NCBI GenBank assembly: GCA_012514785.1
Contig: JAAYZP010000525.1
Span: 1-5,029, forward strand
Length of the DNA stretch: 5,029 bases
Origin: Propionibacterium sp.
GTDB taxonomy: Bacteria > Actinomycetota > Actinomycetes > Propionibacteriales > Propionibacteriaceae
Direction: 5' to 3'
The position numbers and the translations under genes are program-made. The notes under the pieces were generated by a model, which ran no database searches, was not told where the DNA came from, and worked only from the letters and a program-made list of their open reading frames with translations. Shown piece after piece: positions 1 to 5,029 of the stretch (positions within the stretch are counted from its first letter, which is position 1; each line of letters begins with the position of its first letter).

Positions 1-6
1 ACCGGG

Positions 7-66
7 ATCGAGTGGTCGATCGCGAACACGCTGAGGCTGCCGGCTGTTCGTGATCGACCACTCGAT
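7..66. repeat. Long imperfect palindrome (22-bp stem, 16-nt loop)
   Basis: The arms at 7-28 and 45-66 are reverse complements over 22 positions, with one G-T wobble (22 against 51). The 16-base loop (29-44) can itself add about four pairs if base 29 bulges. Each arm also contains a smaller hairpin: GATCGA at 6-11 and TCGATC at 16-21 flank GTGG, and the right arm mirrors this. A T-rich stretch (67-84) follows on the plus strand, so the structure could terminate an upstream plus-strand gene. It also lies about 110 bases beyond the stop of the minus-strand peptidase, but has no U-tract on that side. The hairpin-within-hairpin form also resembles dispersed extragenic palindromes. The structure is certain from the sequence; its role is not. 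Confidence 0.8.
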
Positions 67-176
67 TGCGGTTTCTCCGTTTTCAGGGGTGCAGGATGCG
101 TCTGGCGGTCGTCTACGAACACTTCCCACTGGAGAGGTACTTCGCACCAGCTCAGCACCGTCCGCCGGGGCGAGGC
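67..176. other. Non-coding spacer, nothing recognised
   Basis: This stretch separates the palindrome from the stop codon of the minus-strand peptidase. No tRNA, clear terminator or credible reading frame is visible. An ATG at 96 with a purine-rich stretch before it opens a plus-strand frame, but that frame runs antisense through the peptidase gene and changes character where the overlap begins, so I do not call it. No other sign of a gene appears in bases 1-66 either. Confidence 0.6.
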
Positions 177-1055
177 TCAGTAGAAGCGGCGTTGGTCGTT
201 CAGGAAGCGGATCTCCGCCCGGATCGTCACCGGGCCCCGGTCGCCGTCGACGACGCCCGCATAGAACCCGCGGTCCCTCAGGAGACGTTGCAGCGACCGC
301 ACCGTCATCGGCCCGAACACCCCATCGACGAGACCGCCGTAGTAGCCGCGCGACTTCAGCCAGTTCTGGATGTTGCGCGTCAGCGAGGAGTGCCGGTAGC
401 CGATGTCGGCCATCAGCTTCACCCAGGCGTTGTGCGACGCGGCGGTGTGCGAGCTGGTCACCGGCAGGGCCACCGCGGGCCAGACGCCGCTACCGCCGCC
501 GCCGCTCAGCGGGCGGGTGGTGCCCGGTGTGACCCCGTGGTTGCGCAGCCAGGTGTGCGGGTTGACGAACCTCTGCGAGGTCAGCGATCCGGTGAAGATG
601 CCGAGGTGGAGGTGGATGGCGGTGGAGTTGCCTGTGGTGCCCATCACGCCGATCTGCTGACCGGCGGAGACGCTCTGGCCGACTCCCACCTGCGTGCTCG
701 CGAGATGGCCGTAGTACGACCAGATGCCGAGCCCCGAGTGCTGGATCACGATGCCGATGCCCGTGTGGTGGGGCAGCGCGTTCCACTGCGCCCGGCGCAC
801 CACGCCGGCGCCGATGGAGTAGATGGGGCGGCCGGTCTGGCCGGGGGAGGGAGGGCCGTAGTCGGTGCCGGCGTGCGTGGGGCGGGCGGAGGTGCGGAAG
901 CCGGAGGTGAAGCGTGCGCCCACCTCCACCGGGGAGCTGATGGAGGCTGCGTGGGCCTGCTGTGAGGCGAGGATGCCGGTGCCGCCGGCGACGGCGAGAC
1001 CTGCGAGGGAAGCGATCTTTAGTAGGGAGCGGCGGCCGAGTGCGTCGTCGAACAT
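177..1055 (-). CDS. Secreted M23 (LytM-type) zinc metallopeptidase with C-terminal peptidoglycan-binding-like repeats
   Basis: A 292-residue probable peptidoglycan endopeptidase that cuts peptide cross-bridges outside the membrane. Residues 1-36 look like a twin-arginine signal: GRRSLLKIA around R8-R9, a hydrophobic core, and AHA before a likely cut after A36. The M23 domain spans about 45-170. Its zinc and catalytic residues are all present: H61 and D65 (HAGTD), H117 (YYGHL), and H148 and H150 (HLH). A glycine-rich linker (185-190) follows. Residues about 208-290 form a peptidoglycan-binding-like region with two 26-residue repeats, each carrying VDGxxGPxT (243-251 and 269-277). The ATG at 1055 is preceded by AGAGGA at six bases, and the signal peptide starts right there. 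The gene is divergent from the LTD gene across 292 bp. The fold and active site are clear; the bond cleaved and the physiological role are inferred. Confidence 0.94.
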   Translation of the reverse strand: MFDDALGRRSLLKIASLAGLAVAGGTGILASQQAHAASISSPVEVGARFTSGFRTSARPTHAGTDYGPPSPGQTGRPIYSIGAGVVRRAQWNALPHHTGIGIVIQHSGLGIWSYYGHLASTQVGVGQSVSAGQQIGVMGTTGNSTAIHLHLGIFTGSLTSQRFVNPHTWLRNHGVTPGTTRPLSGGGGSGVWPAVALPVTSSHTAASHNAWVKLMADIGYRHSSLTRNIQNWLKSRGYYGGLVDGVFGPMTVRSLQRLLRDRGFYAGVVDGDRGPVTIRAEIRFLNDQRRFY

Positions 1056-1061
1056 GGAAGG

Positions 1062-1067
1062 TCCTCT
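1062..1067 (-). promoter_or_regulatory. Ribosome binding site of the M23 peptidase gene
   Basis: On the minus strand this reads AGAGGA, six bases before the ATG at 1055-1053. It supports this start over in-frame alternatives, and the encoded signal peptide begins immediately after it. Confidence 0.7.
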
Positions 1068-1118
1068 CGGGATGTGACGGTGGGGTGCGGCGGAGCCGGA
1101 CCGGGGGCCCGGGACGCG

Positions 1119-1124
1119 ATCGTA
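1119..1124 (-). promoter_or_regulatory. Candidate -10 element for the M23 peptidase gene
   Basis: The minus strand reads TACGAT here, a good match to the TAnnnT -10 consensus of housekeeping sigma factors. It would place the transcript start near 1112 and give a leader of roughly 57 bases. No good -35 hexamer lies 17-18 bases upstream (around 1142-1148), so this would be a weak or activator-dependent promoter. A GTTCACC word (1136-1142) sits where an activator could bind. Confidence 0.35.
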
Positions 1125-1135
1125 ACACCCGCACC

Positions 1136-1142
1136 GTTCACC
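1136..1142 (+). promoter_or_regulatory. Isolated GTTCACC word
   Basis: This is a fourth copy of the seven-base word that forms the PHO-box-like pair at 1242-1263. It stands alone, 11 bases upstream (in minus-strand terms) of the candidate TACGAT -10 of the peptidase gene. No second unit lies 11 bp away, so on its own it is weak evidence for a regulator site. Confidence 0.3.
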
Positions 1143-1202
1143 GCTTCGACGCTCGACGCCCGCCCGGCAAGCTGTCCGCGGTGACTATTCCCGGGCGCAT
1201 GT

Positions 1203-1220
1203 CCGGCGTGACAACGCCGG
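1203..1220. repeat. Perfect 7-bp hairpin in the divergent intergenic region
   Basis: CCGGCGT at 1203-1209 and ACGCCGG at 1214-1220 are perfect reverse complements around the loop GACA. The right arm overlaps the left arm of the larger inverted repeat at 1217-1251, so both stems could not form fully at once. It lies in the middle of the intergenic region, far from either start codon. An operator role is more likely than a transcript terminator, since no U-tract follows. Confidence 0.6.
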
Positions 1221-1251
1221 GTGAACGACGACGGATCCCCCGTTCACCCGG
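1217..1251. repeat. Perfect 11-bp inverted repeat, possible operator
   Basis: CCGGGTGAACG at 1217-1227 and CGTTCACCCGG at 1241-1251 are exact reverse complements with a 13-base spacer. Each arm contains the GTTCACC word, once per strand. The right arm is also the first unit of the direct repeat at 1242-1263. On the minus strand the left arm gives GTTCACCCGGC (1226 down to 1216), followed at 11-bp spacing by GTTGTCA, a 4 of 7 match. That could be a weaker site pointing at the peptidase gene. No T-run follows, so a terminator is unlikely. Confidence 0.6.
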
Positions 1252-1263
1252 GGTTCACCAACC
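1242..1263 (+). promoter_or_regulatory. PHO-box-like direct repeat (two GTTCACC units, 11-bp spacing)
   Basis: GTTCACC occurs at 1242-1248 and again at 1253-1259, each followed by four less conserved bases, so two 11-base units lie head to tail one helical turn apart. This matches the direct-repeat unit known for the PHO box of the response regulator PhoP in Streptomyces. Its downstream end is 84 bases before the LTD gene start, a plausible place for an activator overlapping the -35 region. No clear -10 hexamer is visible between 1264 and 1335; TAGTCC at 1305 is a poor candidate. The repeat is certain. PhoP as the bound protein is inferred, and another OmpR/PhoB-family regulator such as a RegX3-type protein could use a similar word. 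Confidence 0.6.
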
Positions 1264-1307
1264 CGTCCAGAAACCGTCATCTCGCTCCGCCAGCATGACG
1301 CGAGTAG

Positions 1308-1322
1308 TCCCCGGTGCGGGGA
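1308..1322 (+). other. Small hairpin in the probable leader of the LTD gene
   Basis: TCCCCG (1308-1313) pairs with CGGGGA (1317-1322) around the loop GTG. It ends 13 bases before the ribosome binding site. It may protect the transcript or tune translation, but short GC-rich stems are common in such genomes, so little weight should be placed on it. Confidence 0.35.
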
Positions 1323-1335
1323 GAACGGCTCGGTC

Positions 1336-1342
1336 GAGGAGA
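1336..1342 (+). promoter_or_regulatory. Ribosome binding site of the LTD protein gene
   Basis: GAGGAGA lies five bases before the ATG at 1348. It is a strong Shine-Dalgarno sequence, and with the signal peptide that starts right at this ATG it fixes the start of the large gene. Confidence 0.8.
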
Positions 1343-1347
1343 ACTGG

Positions 1348-4300
1348 ATGCGTCATCTTTTCAGGACATCGGGTGCGGTGCTGGTCGCGCTCGCCATGGT
1401 TGCGGGGTTCTTCAGCCCGGCCAGCGCAGCCGAGGCGCCTCCGCCGCTGTTCGTGAGCGAGATCGCCGCCGACCACCCCGGCGTCGACAACTTCGAGTAC
1501 TTCGAGCTCACCAACACCACCGACCAGGACATCCCGCTGACAGGCATCGGCGTCGCCTACACCTACGTCGACAGCGCCGACACCGACCGCGACGTGCCCC
1601 TGACCGTGACCACGCTCGAAGACGCCCCGGCCACGGTGCCGGCGGGAGCCTCCGTCGTCGTCTGGCTGCAGTATGCGGGCGGCAACGTGAACTCCTTCGA
1701 GCACACCGAGGCCGACTTCCGCGCGCAATGGGGCGACGCCGCCTCCACCTACACCGTCCTGAAGGCCACCGGGCAGAACGGCATGGCCAACGGCGGCGAC
1801 CGCGGCATCCGGCTGACCGCCCCCGGCGGGGAGGCCATCTGGTCGCACTACCCTGCCGGCTCTGTCAGCACCACCACGACGGCGCACTTCCGGGCCACCA
1901 CGGCCACGGCGTCGCAGCCCCACGTGGCCGAGCTGTCCGCGCCCTCGCCCGGCGCGGTCGACCCGCTCCAGCTGGCCGATGAGGCCCCCGCCCCGGAGAC
2001 GAACGTCCTGCCGATCTTCATCAGCGAGATCGCGCCGGACCACCCGGGCTCGGACGAGTTCGAGTTCTTCGAGATCACCAACGTCTCCGATGGTGCCGTC
2101 GACGTCGCGGACTACGACTTCACCTACACGTTCGCCGACACCCACGAGGGCGGCAACCCGCTCACCGTCGACGACGCCACCCTCGCGCCCGGCGAGACCG
2201 CCGTCGTGTGGCTGCAGTACACCGCCAACAACATCGACTCGTTCGCCCGCAGCGACGAGGACTTCCGAACCCAGTGGGGCGATGCCGCCTCCACCTACGC
2301 CCTGCTGAAGGCCACCGGCCAGAGCGGCATGGCCAACGGCGGCAACCGCGGCATCCGCATCACGGACGCGGGGGGCGCCATGAACTGGTCCTTCTACCCG
2401 ACCGGCTCCGTCTCCTCGACGACGACCGCCCACTTCGCGCACACCGGGGAGGCCCGGTCGCAGGGGCTCGTGGGCGAGCTCAGCGCGCCCTCACCGGGGG
2501 CCGTCGACCCGGTCCAGATCGGCGCGGAGGCGCCGGTGGAGCCCGTCGAGCCCGCGGATCCGGCCGACGCGCCGGACGTGTTCGTCAGCGAGATCGGCCC
2601 CGACAACGTCAGCCATGACGAGTTCGAGTTCTTCGAGATCACCAACGCCTCCGACAGCGACGTCGACCTCACCGATTACCAGCTCGCCTACATCTACGCC
2701 GACACCGACGACGTCGCCCGCGACGTCTCGCTGACCCTCGAACTCGCCGACGACGAGACCTCCGTCGTCGTGCCGGCGGGCGGGGCAGTGGCCCTGTGGC
2801 TGAAGTACGTCTCGCCCAACATCGACTCCTTCGCCCGCACCGACGCCGACTTCCGCGCCATGTGGGGCGCCGCCGACGACGAGTACCCGATCGTGGGCGT
2901 CACCGGCCAGAGGGGCATGGCCAACGGCGGCGACCGCGGCGTGCGCATCACCGCCCCGGACGGCTCCATGACCTGGTCCTACTACCCGCCGGGCTCCGTC
3001 TCCCCGACGACCACCGTCCACTTCCGGCACACCGCGCACTCGCCGTCGCAGGACCTCGTCGAGTCGATGTCCGCCCCGACGCCGGGCCGCGTCGACGACG
3101 CCCAGCTCGACACGGCGCTCGTGCCGCCCGTGGTCGAGCCCGAGCCGACCCCGGAGCCCGACCCGGTCCCGGATCCGGACCCGACGCTGGAGACGGCCGC
3201 GCTGCAGATCACCGAGGTCCTGCCGGACACGAGCAACGTCGGAGGTGCCGACGCCTACGAGTTCATCGAGGTCTACAACGCCACCGACCGCCCGGTCGAC
3301 TTCGGCGATTACAAGATCAACTACCTCTACCCGGCCGCGGACCTGAGCGTGCCGACGTCGACGCGCTGGCCCTCGCAGCCCGAGGCGCCGGTCATCGAGC
3401 CCGGCCGCACGCTGGTGCTCTGGATCAAGAACTCCGCCAACCAGCACCTCACCTACACCGACTTCAACACCAAGTGGGGCACCGCGCTGGAGGGTGACGT
3501 CGAGCTCGTCGAGATCCACAGCGGCGGCATGGCCAACGCCGGCCTCCGCGGCGTCGACGTCATCACCAACACGGGCGTGACGATCAGCCGCGTCTACTAC
3601 AACGTCACCGGCGACGACACCCTGCCCGACCAGGGCATCCACTACGCCGTCGGCGACGAGGACCCCGCACTCAGCGAGATCCTCGAGATCGCGCCGGCCA
3701 CCCCGGGCATCGTCGGCGTGGGCACGCAGGTGCCCGACGGCCTCATGGTGGTCACGGACGACCCCGTCGCGCCCACCATCGTCGACGTCACCGCCGCGGA
3801 GGCCCAGCCGGGCGCCGACTTCGGCATCCACCACCGCATCACCGACGACCGGATCGTGCGCACCGCGGCCCTCGAGCTGCGCAACGACGTCGACGGCGGC
3901 ACCGACACGCACAACCTCGACCGCTCCCCGGACGACACCTACACGTGGACCGTCCCGGCGGCCGACCTCACGGGCAAGCGCTGGTACGAGTACCGCGTCA
4001 CCGCCACCGACGGCACCAACCCCGTCGCCACCGACTGGGTGCGCGTGCCCGTCGCCGGCGCCAACACCGATCCTGCGCGCATCCACCACGACGACATGGT
4101 GGCGGGCACCGCGCCGATCGTCGTCGGCACCGAGGCCGACGCCGCCGACGCGACGCTGAGCATCGACGGCCGCGACGTCACCGACCAGCTCGTCCCCGCC
4201 CTCGAGGGCAAGCCGGTGTTCGTGTTCGAGGCCACCGGGGTTAACGACTACTTCCGCAACGGCGTGCTCGTCGGCGACGAGATCGTCGGCATCTTCGAGC

Positions 4301-5029
4301 GCTTCACGCCGGACTGGACGACGCTGTCGTTCCCCGTGGACGAGGGCCACCTCACCCTGGGCGAGGAGTTCACGATCAGCGTCTGGGCCGGCACGAAGGC
4401 TGCCCCGGAGATCGACCTCGACGAGAACAACGACGACTTCGAGATCCGCAACCTGCGCCTCGTGCTGCCCGACGGCCGCACGCTGCGCCATGCGGACTTC
4501 GTCGACGCGGGCACCATCCTGAGGATGGGCGACTCCGTCGGCAAGCTCGACTACTACGACGCCGTCTTCGGCGTGCCCGCCGACGCGTTCGGCGCGCTGC
4601 GCCACGACTGGGACACCACCGTCGTGGCCGACGGGCCGCACGAGATCGTCGCCACGAACGGCGACGCGAGCGCGACGAGCACGATCGTCGTCGACAACAC
4701 GGCGCCGAGCATCGCACTCACGCCGCCCGACGGCCTCGCCCAGAAGGGCGCGTTCGCGCTGGACGCGGACGTCGCGGATGCCGGCTCCGGCGTGGCGACG
4801 GTGGAGGCCTGGCTCGGCAGCGAGCGCATCGCCCTGCCGTACGAGACCTCCAGCGTGGAGCTCGACGCCGGCGACCACACCTTCCGGGTGGTGGCCACCG
4901 ACGCGCTGGGCAACTCCGCCATCGAGACCTCGGTGTTCATCACCGCCGCCGAGCAGCCCGGCATCGAGATCCTCTCGCCCGCCGACGGCGCGGCAATCAT
5001 CGCCGGCGACGAGCTCACCGCGCGGGTCA
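1348..5029 (+). CDS. Large secreted multi-domain protein with four lamin-tail domains and Ig-like modules (3' end outside window)
   Basis: An open frame of 1227 codons with no stop before the window ends. Residues 1-27 are a Sec signal peptide: R2, H3 and R6, a hydrophobic core (about 9-22), and ASA before a likely cut after A27. Four LTD (PF00932-type Ig-fold) units follow at about 32-209, 221-391, 410-587 and 617-791. Each opens with a [FIQ][VI][ST]E[IV] strand, then EF[FI]E-x-N, a W[LI][QK] strand, a WG and a GMAN-x-G-x-R-G turn. Acidic, proline-rich linkers separate units 2-3 and 3-4. Beta-rich modules fill 806-1227. The product should act outside the cell. No catalytic residues are recognisable in the visible part. 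In bacteria LTDs are known to accompany secreted or membrane-associated hydrolases, including calcineurin-like phosphoesterases. From memory, this order of modules resembles such proteins (Bacillus YvnB is a distant example), so a C-terminal phosphoesterase is plausible but unseen. Confidence 0.92.
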   Translation, partial: MRHLFRTSGAVLVALAMVAGFFSPASAAEAPPPLFVSEIAADHPGVDNFEYFELTNTTDQDIPLTGIGVAYTYVDSADTDRDVPLTVTTLEDAPATVPAGASVVVWLQYAGGNVNSFEHTEADFRAQWGDAASTYTVLKATGQNGMANGGDRGIRLTAPGGEAIWSHYPAGSVSTTTTAHFRATTATASQPHVAELSAPSPGAVDPLQLADEAPAPETNVLPIFISEIAPDHPGSDEFEFFEITNVSDGAVDVADYDFTYTFADTHEGGNPLTVDDATLAPGETAVVWLQYTANNIDSFARSDEDFRTQWGDAASTYALLKATGQSGMANGGNRGIRITDAGGAMNWSFYPTGSVSSTTTAHFAHTGEARSQGLVGELSAPSPGAVDPVQIGAEAPVEPVEPADPADAPDVFVSEIGPDNVSHDEFEFFEITNASDSDVDLTDYQLAYIYADTDDVARDVSLTLELADDETSVVVPAGGAVALWLKYVSPNIDSFARTDADFRAMWGAADDEYPIVGVTGQRGMANGGDRGVRITAPDGSMTWSYYPPGSVSPTTTVHFRHTAHSPSQDLVESMSAPTPGRVDDAQLDTALVPPVVEPEPTPEPDPVPDPDPTLETAALQITEVLPDTSNVGGADAYEFIEVYNATDRPVDFGDYKINYLYPAADLSVPTSTRWPSQPEAPVIEPGRTLVLWIKNSANQHLTYTDFNTKWGTALEGDVELVEIHSGGMANAGLRGVDVITNTGVTISRVYYNVTGDDTLPDQGIHYAVGDEDPALSEILEIAPATPGIVGVGTQVPDGLMVVTDDPVAPTIVDVTAAEAQPGADFGIHHRITDDRIVRTAALELRNDVDGGTDTHNLDRSPDDTYTWTVPAADLTGKRWYEYRVTATDGTNPVATDWVRVPVAGANTDPARIHHDDMVAGTAPIVVGTEADAADATLSIDGRDVTDQLVPALEGKPVFVFEATGVNDYFRNGVLVGDEIVGIFERFTPDWTTLSFPVDEGHLTLGEEFTISVWAGTKAAPEIDLDENNDDFEIRNLRLVLPDGRTLRHADFVDAGTILRMGDSVGKLDYYDAVFGVPADAFGALRHDWDTTVVADGPHEIVATNGDASATSTIVVDNTAPSIALTPPDGLAQKGAFALDADVADAGSGVATVEAWLGSERIALPYETSSVELDAGDHTFRVVATDALGNSAIETSVFITAAEQPGIEILSPADGAAIIAGDELTARV
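1729..1811 (+). repeat. Near-identical DNA segment, copy 1 (inside LTD unit 1)
   Basis: These 83 bases encode the WGDAAST to DRGI part of unit 1. By hand alignment without gaps they differ from 2275-2357 at 7 positions, about 92% identical. The flanking parts of the two units are much less alike, as are the matching parts of units 3 and 4. Confidence 0.75.
2275..2357 (+). repeat. Near-identical DNA segment, copy 2 (inside LTD unit 2)
   Basis: This is the partner of 1729-1811, lying 546 bases (182 codons) downstream in the same frame. The seven differences cause a few amino-acid changes (T to A, V to L, N to S and D to N). The pattern suggests internal duplication or later gene conversion between units 1 and 2. 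Confidence 0.75.
3763..5029 (+). other. Post-LTD beta-rich modules of the large secreted protein
   Basis: Residues 806-902 look like a fibronectin-III or Ig-like module, beginning APTIVDVTA and closing with WYEYRVTATDGTN. Residues 908-1118 form a longer module with IDGRDVTDQL, FEATGVNDYF, an Asp/Asn-rich loop (1023-1030, DLDENNDD), LRLVLPDGRTL and HDWDTT. Residues 1119-1203 form an Ig-like domain with the common signature DAGSGVATVEAW and ending VVATDALGNSA. A further module starts at 1204 (PGIEILSPADG) and is cut off by the window edge. The Asp/Asn loop could bind metal, but that is a guess. Domain limits are approximate and come from reading the translation only. Confidence 0.65.

Larger units (their letters stand above)
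1441..3720 (+). repeat. Tandem array of four lamin-tail-domain units
   Basis: The units span 1441-1974, 2008-2520, 2575-3108 and 3196-3720. The first-strand motif starts at residues 34 (LFVSEI), 223 (IFISEI), 411 (VFVSEI) and 619 (LQITEV), giving steps of 189, 188 and 208. The GMAN turn lies at residues 145, 327, 523 and 727. Units 1-3 share a closing segment, SAPSPGAVD or SAPTPGRVD. Unit 4 is clearly divergent: it keeps EFIEVYN, LWIKN, KWG and GGMANAGLRG but ends in APATPGIVG. The linker before unit 4 (residues 593-613) is an alternating Pro/Asp/Glu stretch. Tandem LTDs may act as spacers or ligand-binding modules; no ligand can be named. Confidence 0.88.

Noticed and set aside
1..183. Possible tail of an upstream plus-strand gene (frames ending at 53 or 183)
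   Set aside because: Third-position GC is low in both frames compared with the real genes, and the sequence is dominated by the palindrome. No family resemblance was seen.
66..965. Plus-strand frame opening near 66, with an internal ATG at 96 (MRLAVVYEHFP)
   Set aside because: The first residues look protein-like, but the frame then runs antisense through the whole M23 gene, whose active-site motifs and signal peptide prove the minus strand is coding there.
177..1055. Phage endolysin origin of the M23 peptidase
   Set aside because: The clear export signal and the lack of any phage genes nearby favour a chromosomal wall hydrolase, although the M23 plus peptidoglycan-binding layout also occurs in phages.
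1101..1112. GC palindrome CCGGGGGCCCGG
   Set aside because: The loop would be only two bases, and such GC runs are expected by chance at this composition.
1217..1251. Inverted repeat as a rho-independent terminator
   Set aside because: It lies between divergent starts where no terminator is needed, and no T-run follows on either strand.
1255..2442. A 395-codon minus-strand frame crossing the start of the LTD gene
   Set aside because: It is antisense to the LTD repeats, its repeated VAAVGHA-type text merely mirrors those repeats, and it covers the regulatory region.
2491..4878. A 795-codon open frame on the minus strand
   Set aside because: It is a shadow of the LTD gene, caused by GC-rich codons with few chance stops. 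Its translation is Val/Gly/Arg/Asp-rich low-complexity text with no motif, whereas the plus strand has a ribosome site, a signal peptide and repeated domains.

Overview
The window comes from a high-GC actinobacterium. The two real genes have strongly GC-biased third codon positions, both begin with Gram-positive-style export signals, and neither encoded product contains a cysteine in the part visible. The genus cannot be fixed from this sequence. Micrococcales or Propionibacteriales would fit, but that is a guess.

Layout: bases 1-176 hold no convincing gene, but contain a long imperfect palindrome (7-66) with a 22-bp stem. Bases 177-1055 on the minus strand encode a complete secreted M23 (LytM-type) zinc endopeptidase. 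It has a probable twin-arginine signal, a glycine-rich linker and a C-terminal peptidoglycan-binding-like repeat region. Bases 1056-1347 are a divergent intergenic region rich in repeats and palindromes. Bases 1348-5029 on the plus strand encode the first 1227 residues of a very large secreted protein that runs off the window. After a Sec signal peptide it has four tandem lamin-tail-domain (LTD) units, the fourth divergent, and then a chain of beta-rich Ig-like modules. In known proteins of this layout a calcineurin-like phosphoesterase follows; here that part is outside the window and is only inferred.

The most interesting signal is in the intergenic region. Two direct copies of GTTCACC lie exactly 11 bp apart (1242-1263), which matches the PHO-box direct-repeat unit bound by the phosphate-starvation regulator PhoP in Streptomyces. 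An inverted copy sits just upstream, facing the peptidase gene, and a fourth copy lies next to a candidate -10 of that gene. If the LTD protein does end in a phosphoesterase, the picture is a phosphate-starvation-induced extracellular phosphoesterase divergently paired with a cell-wall hydrolase. The regulatory words are read directly from the sequence; the physiological link is inference.
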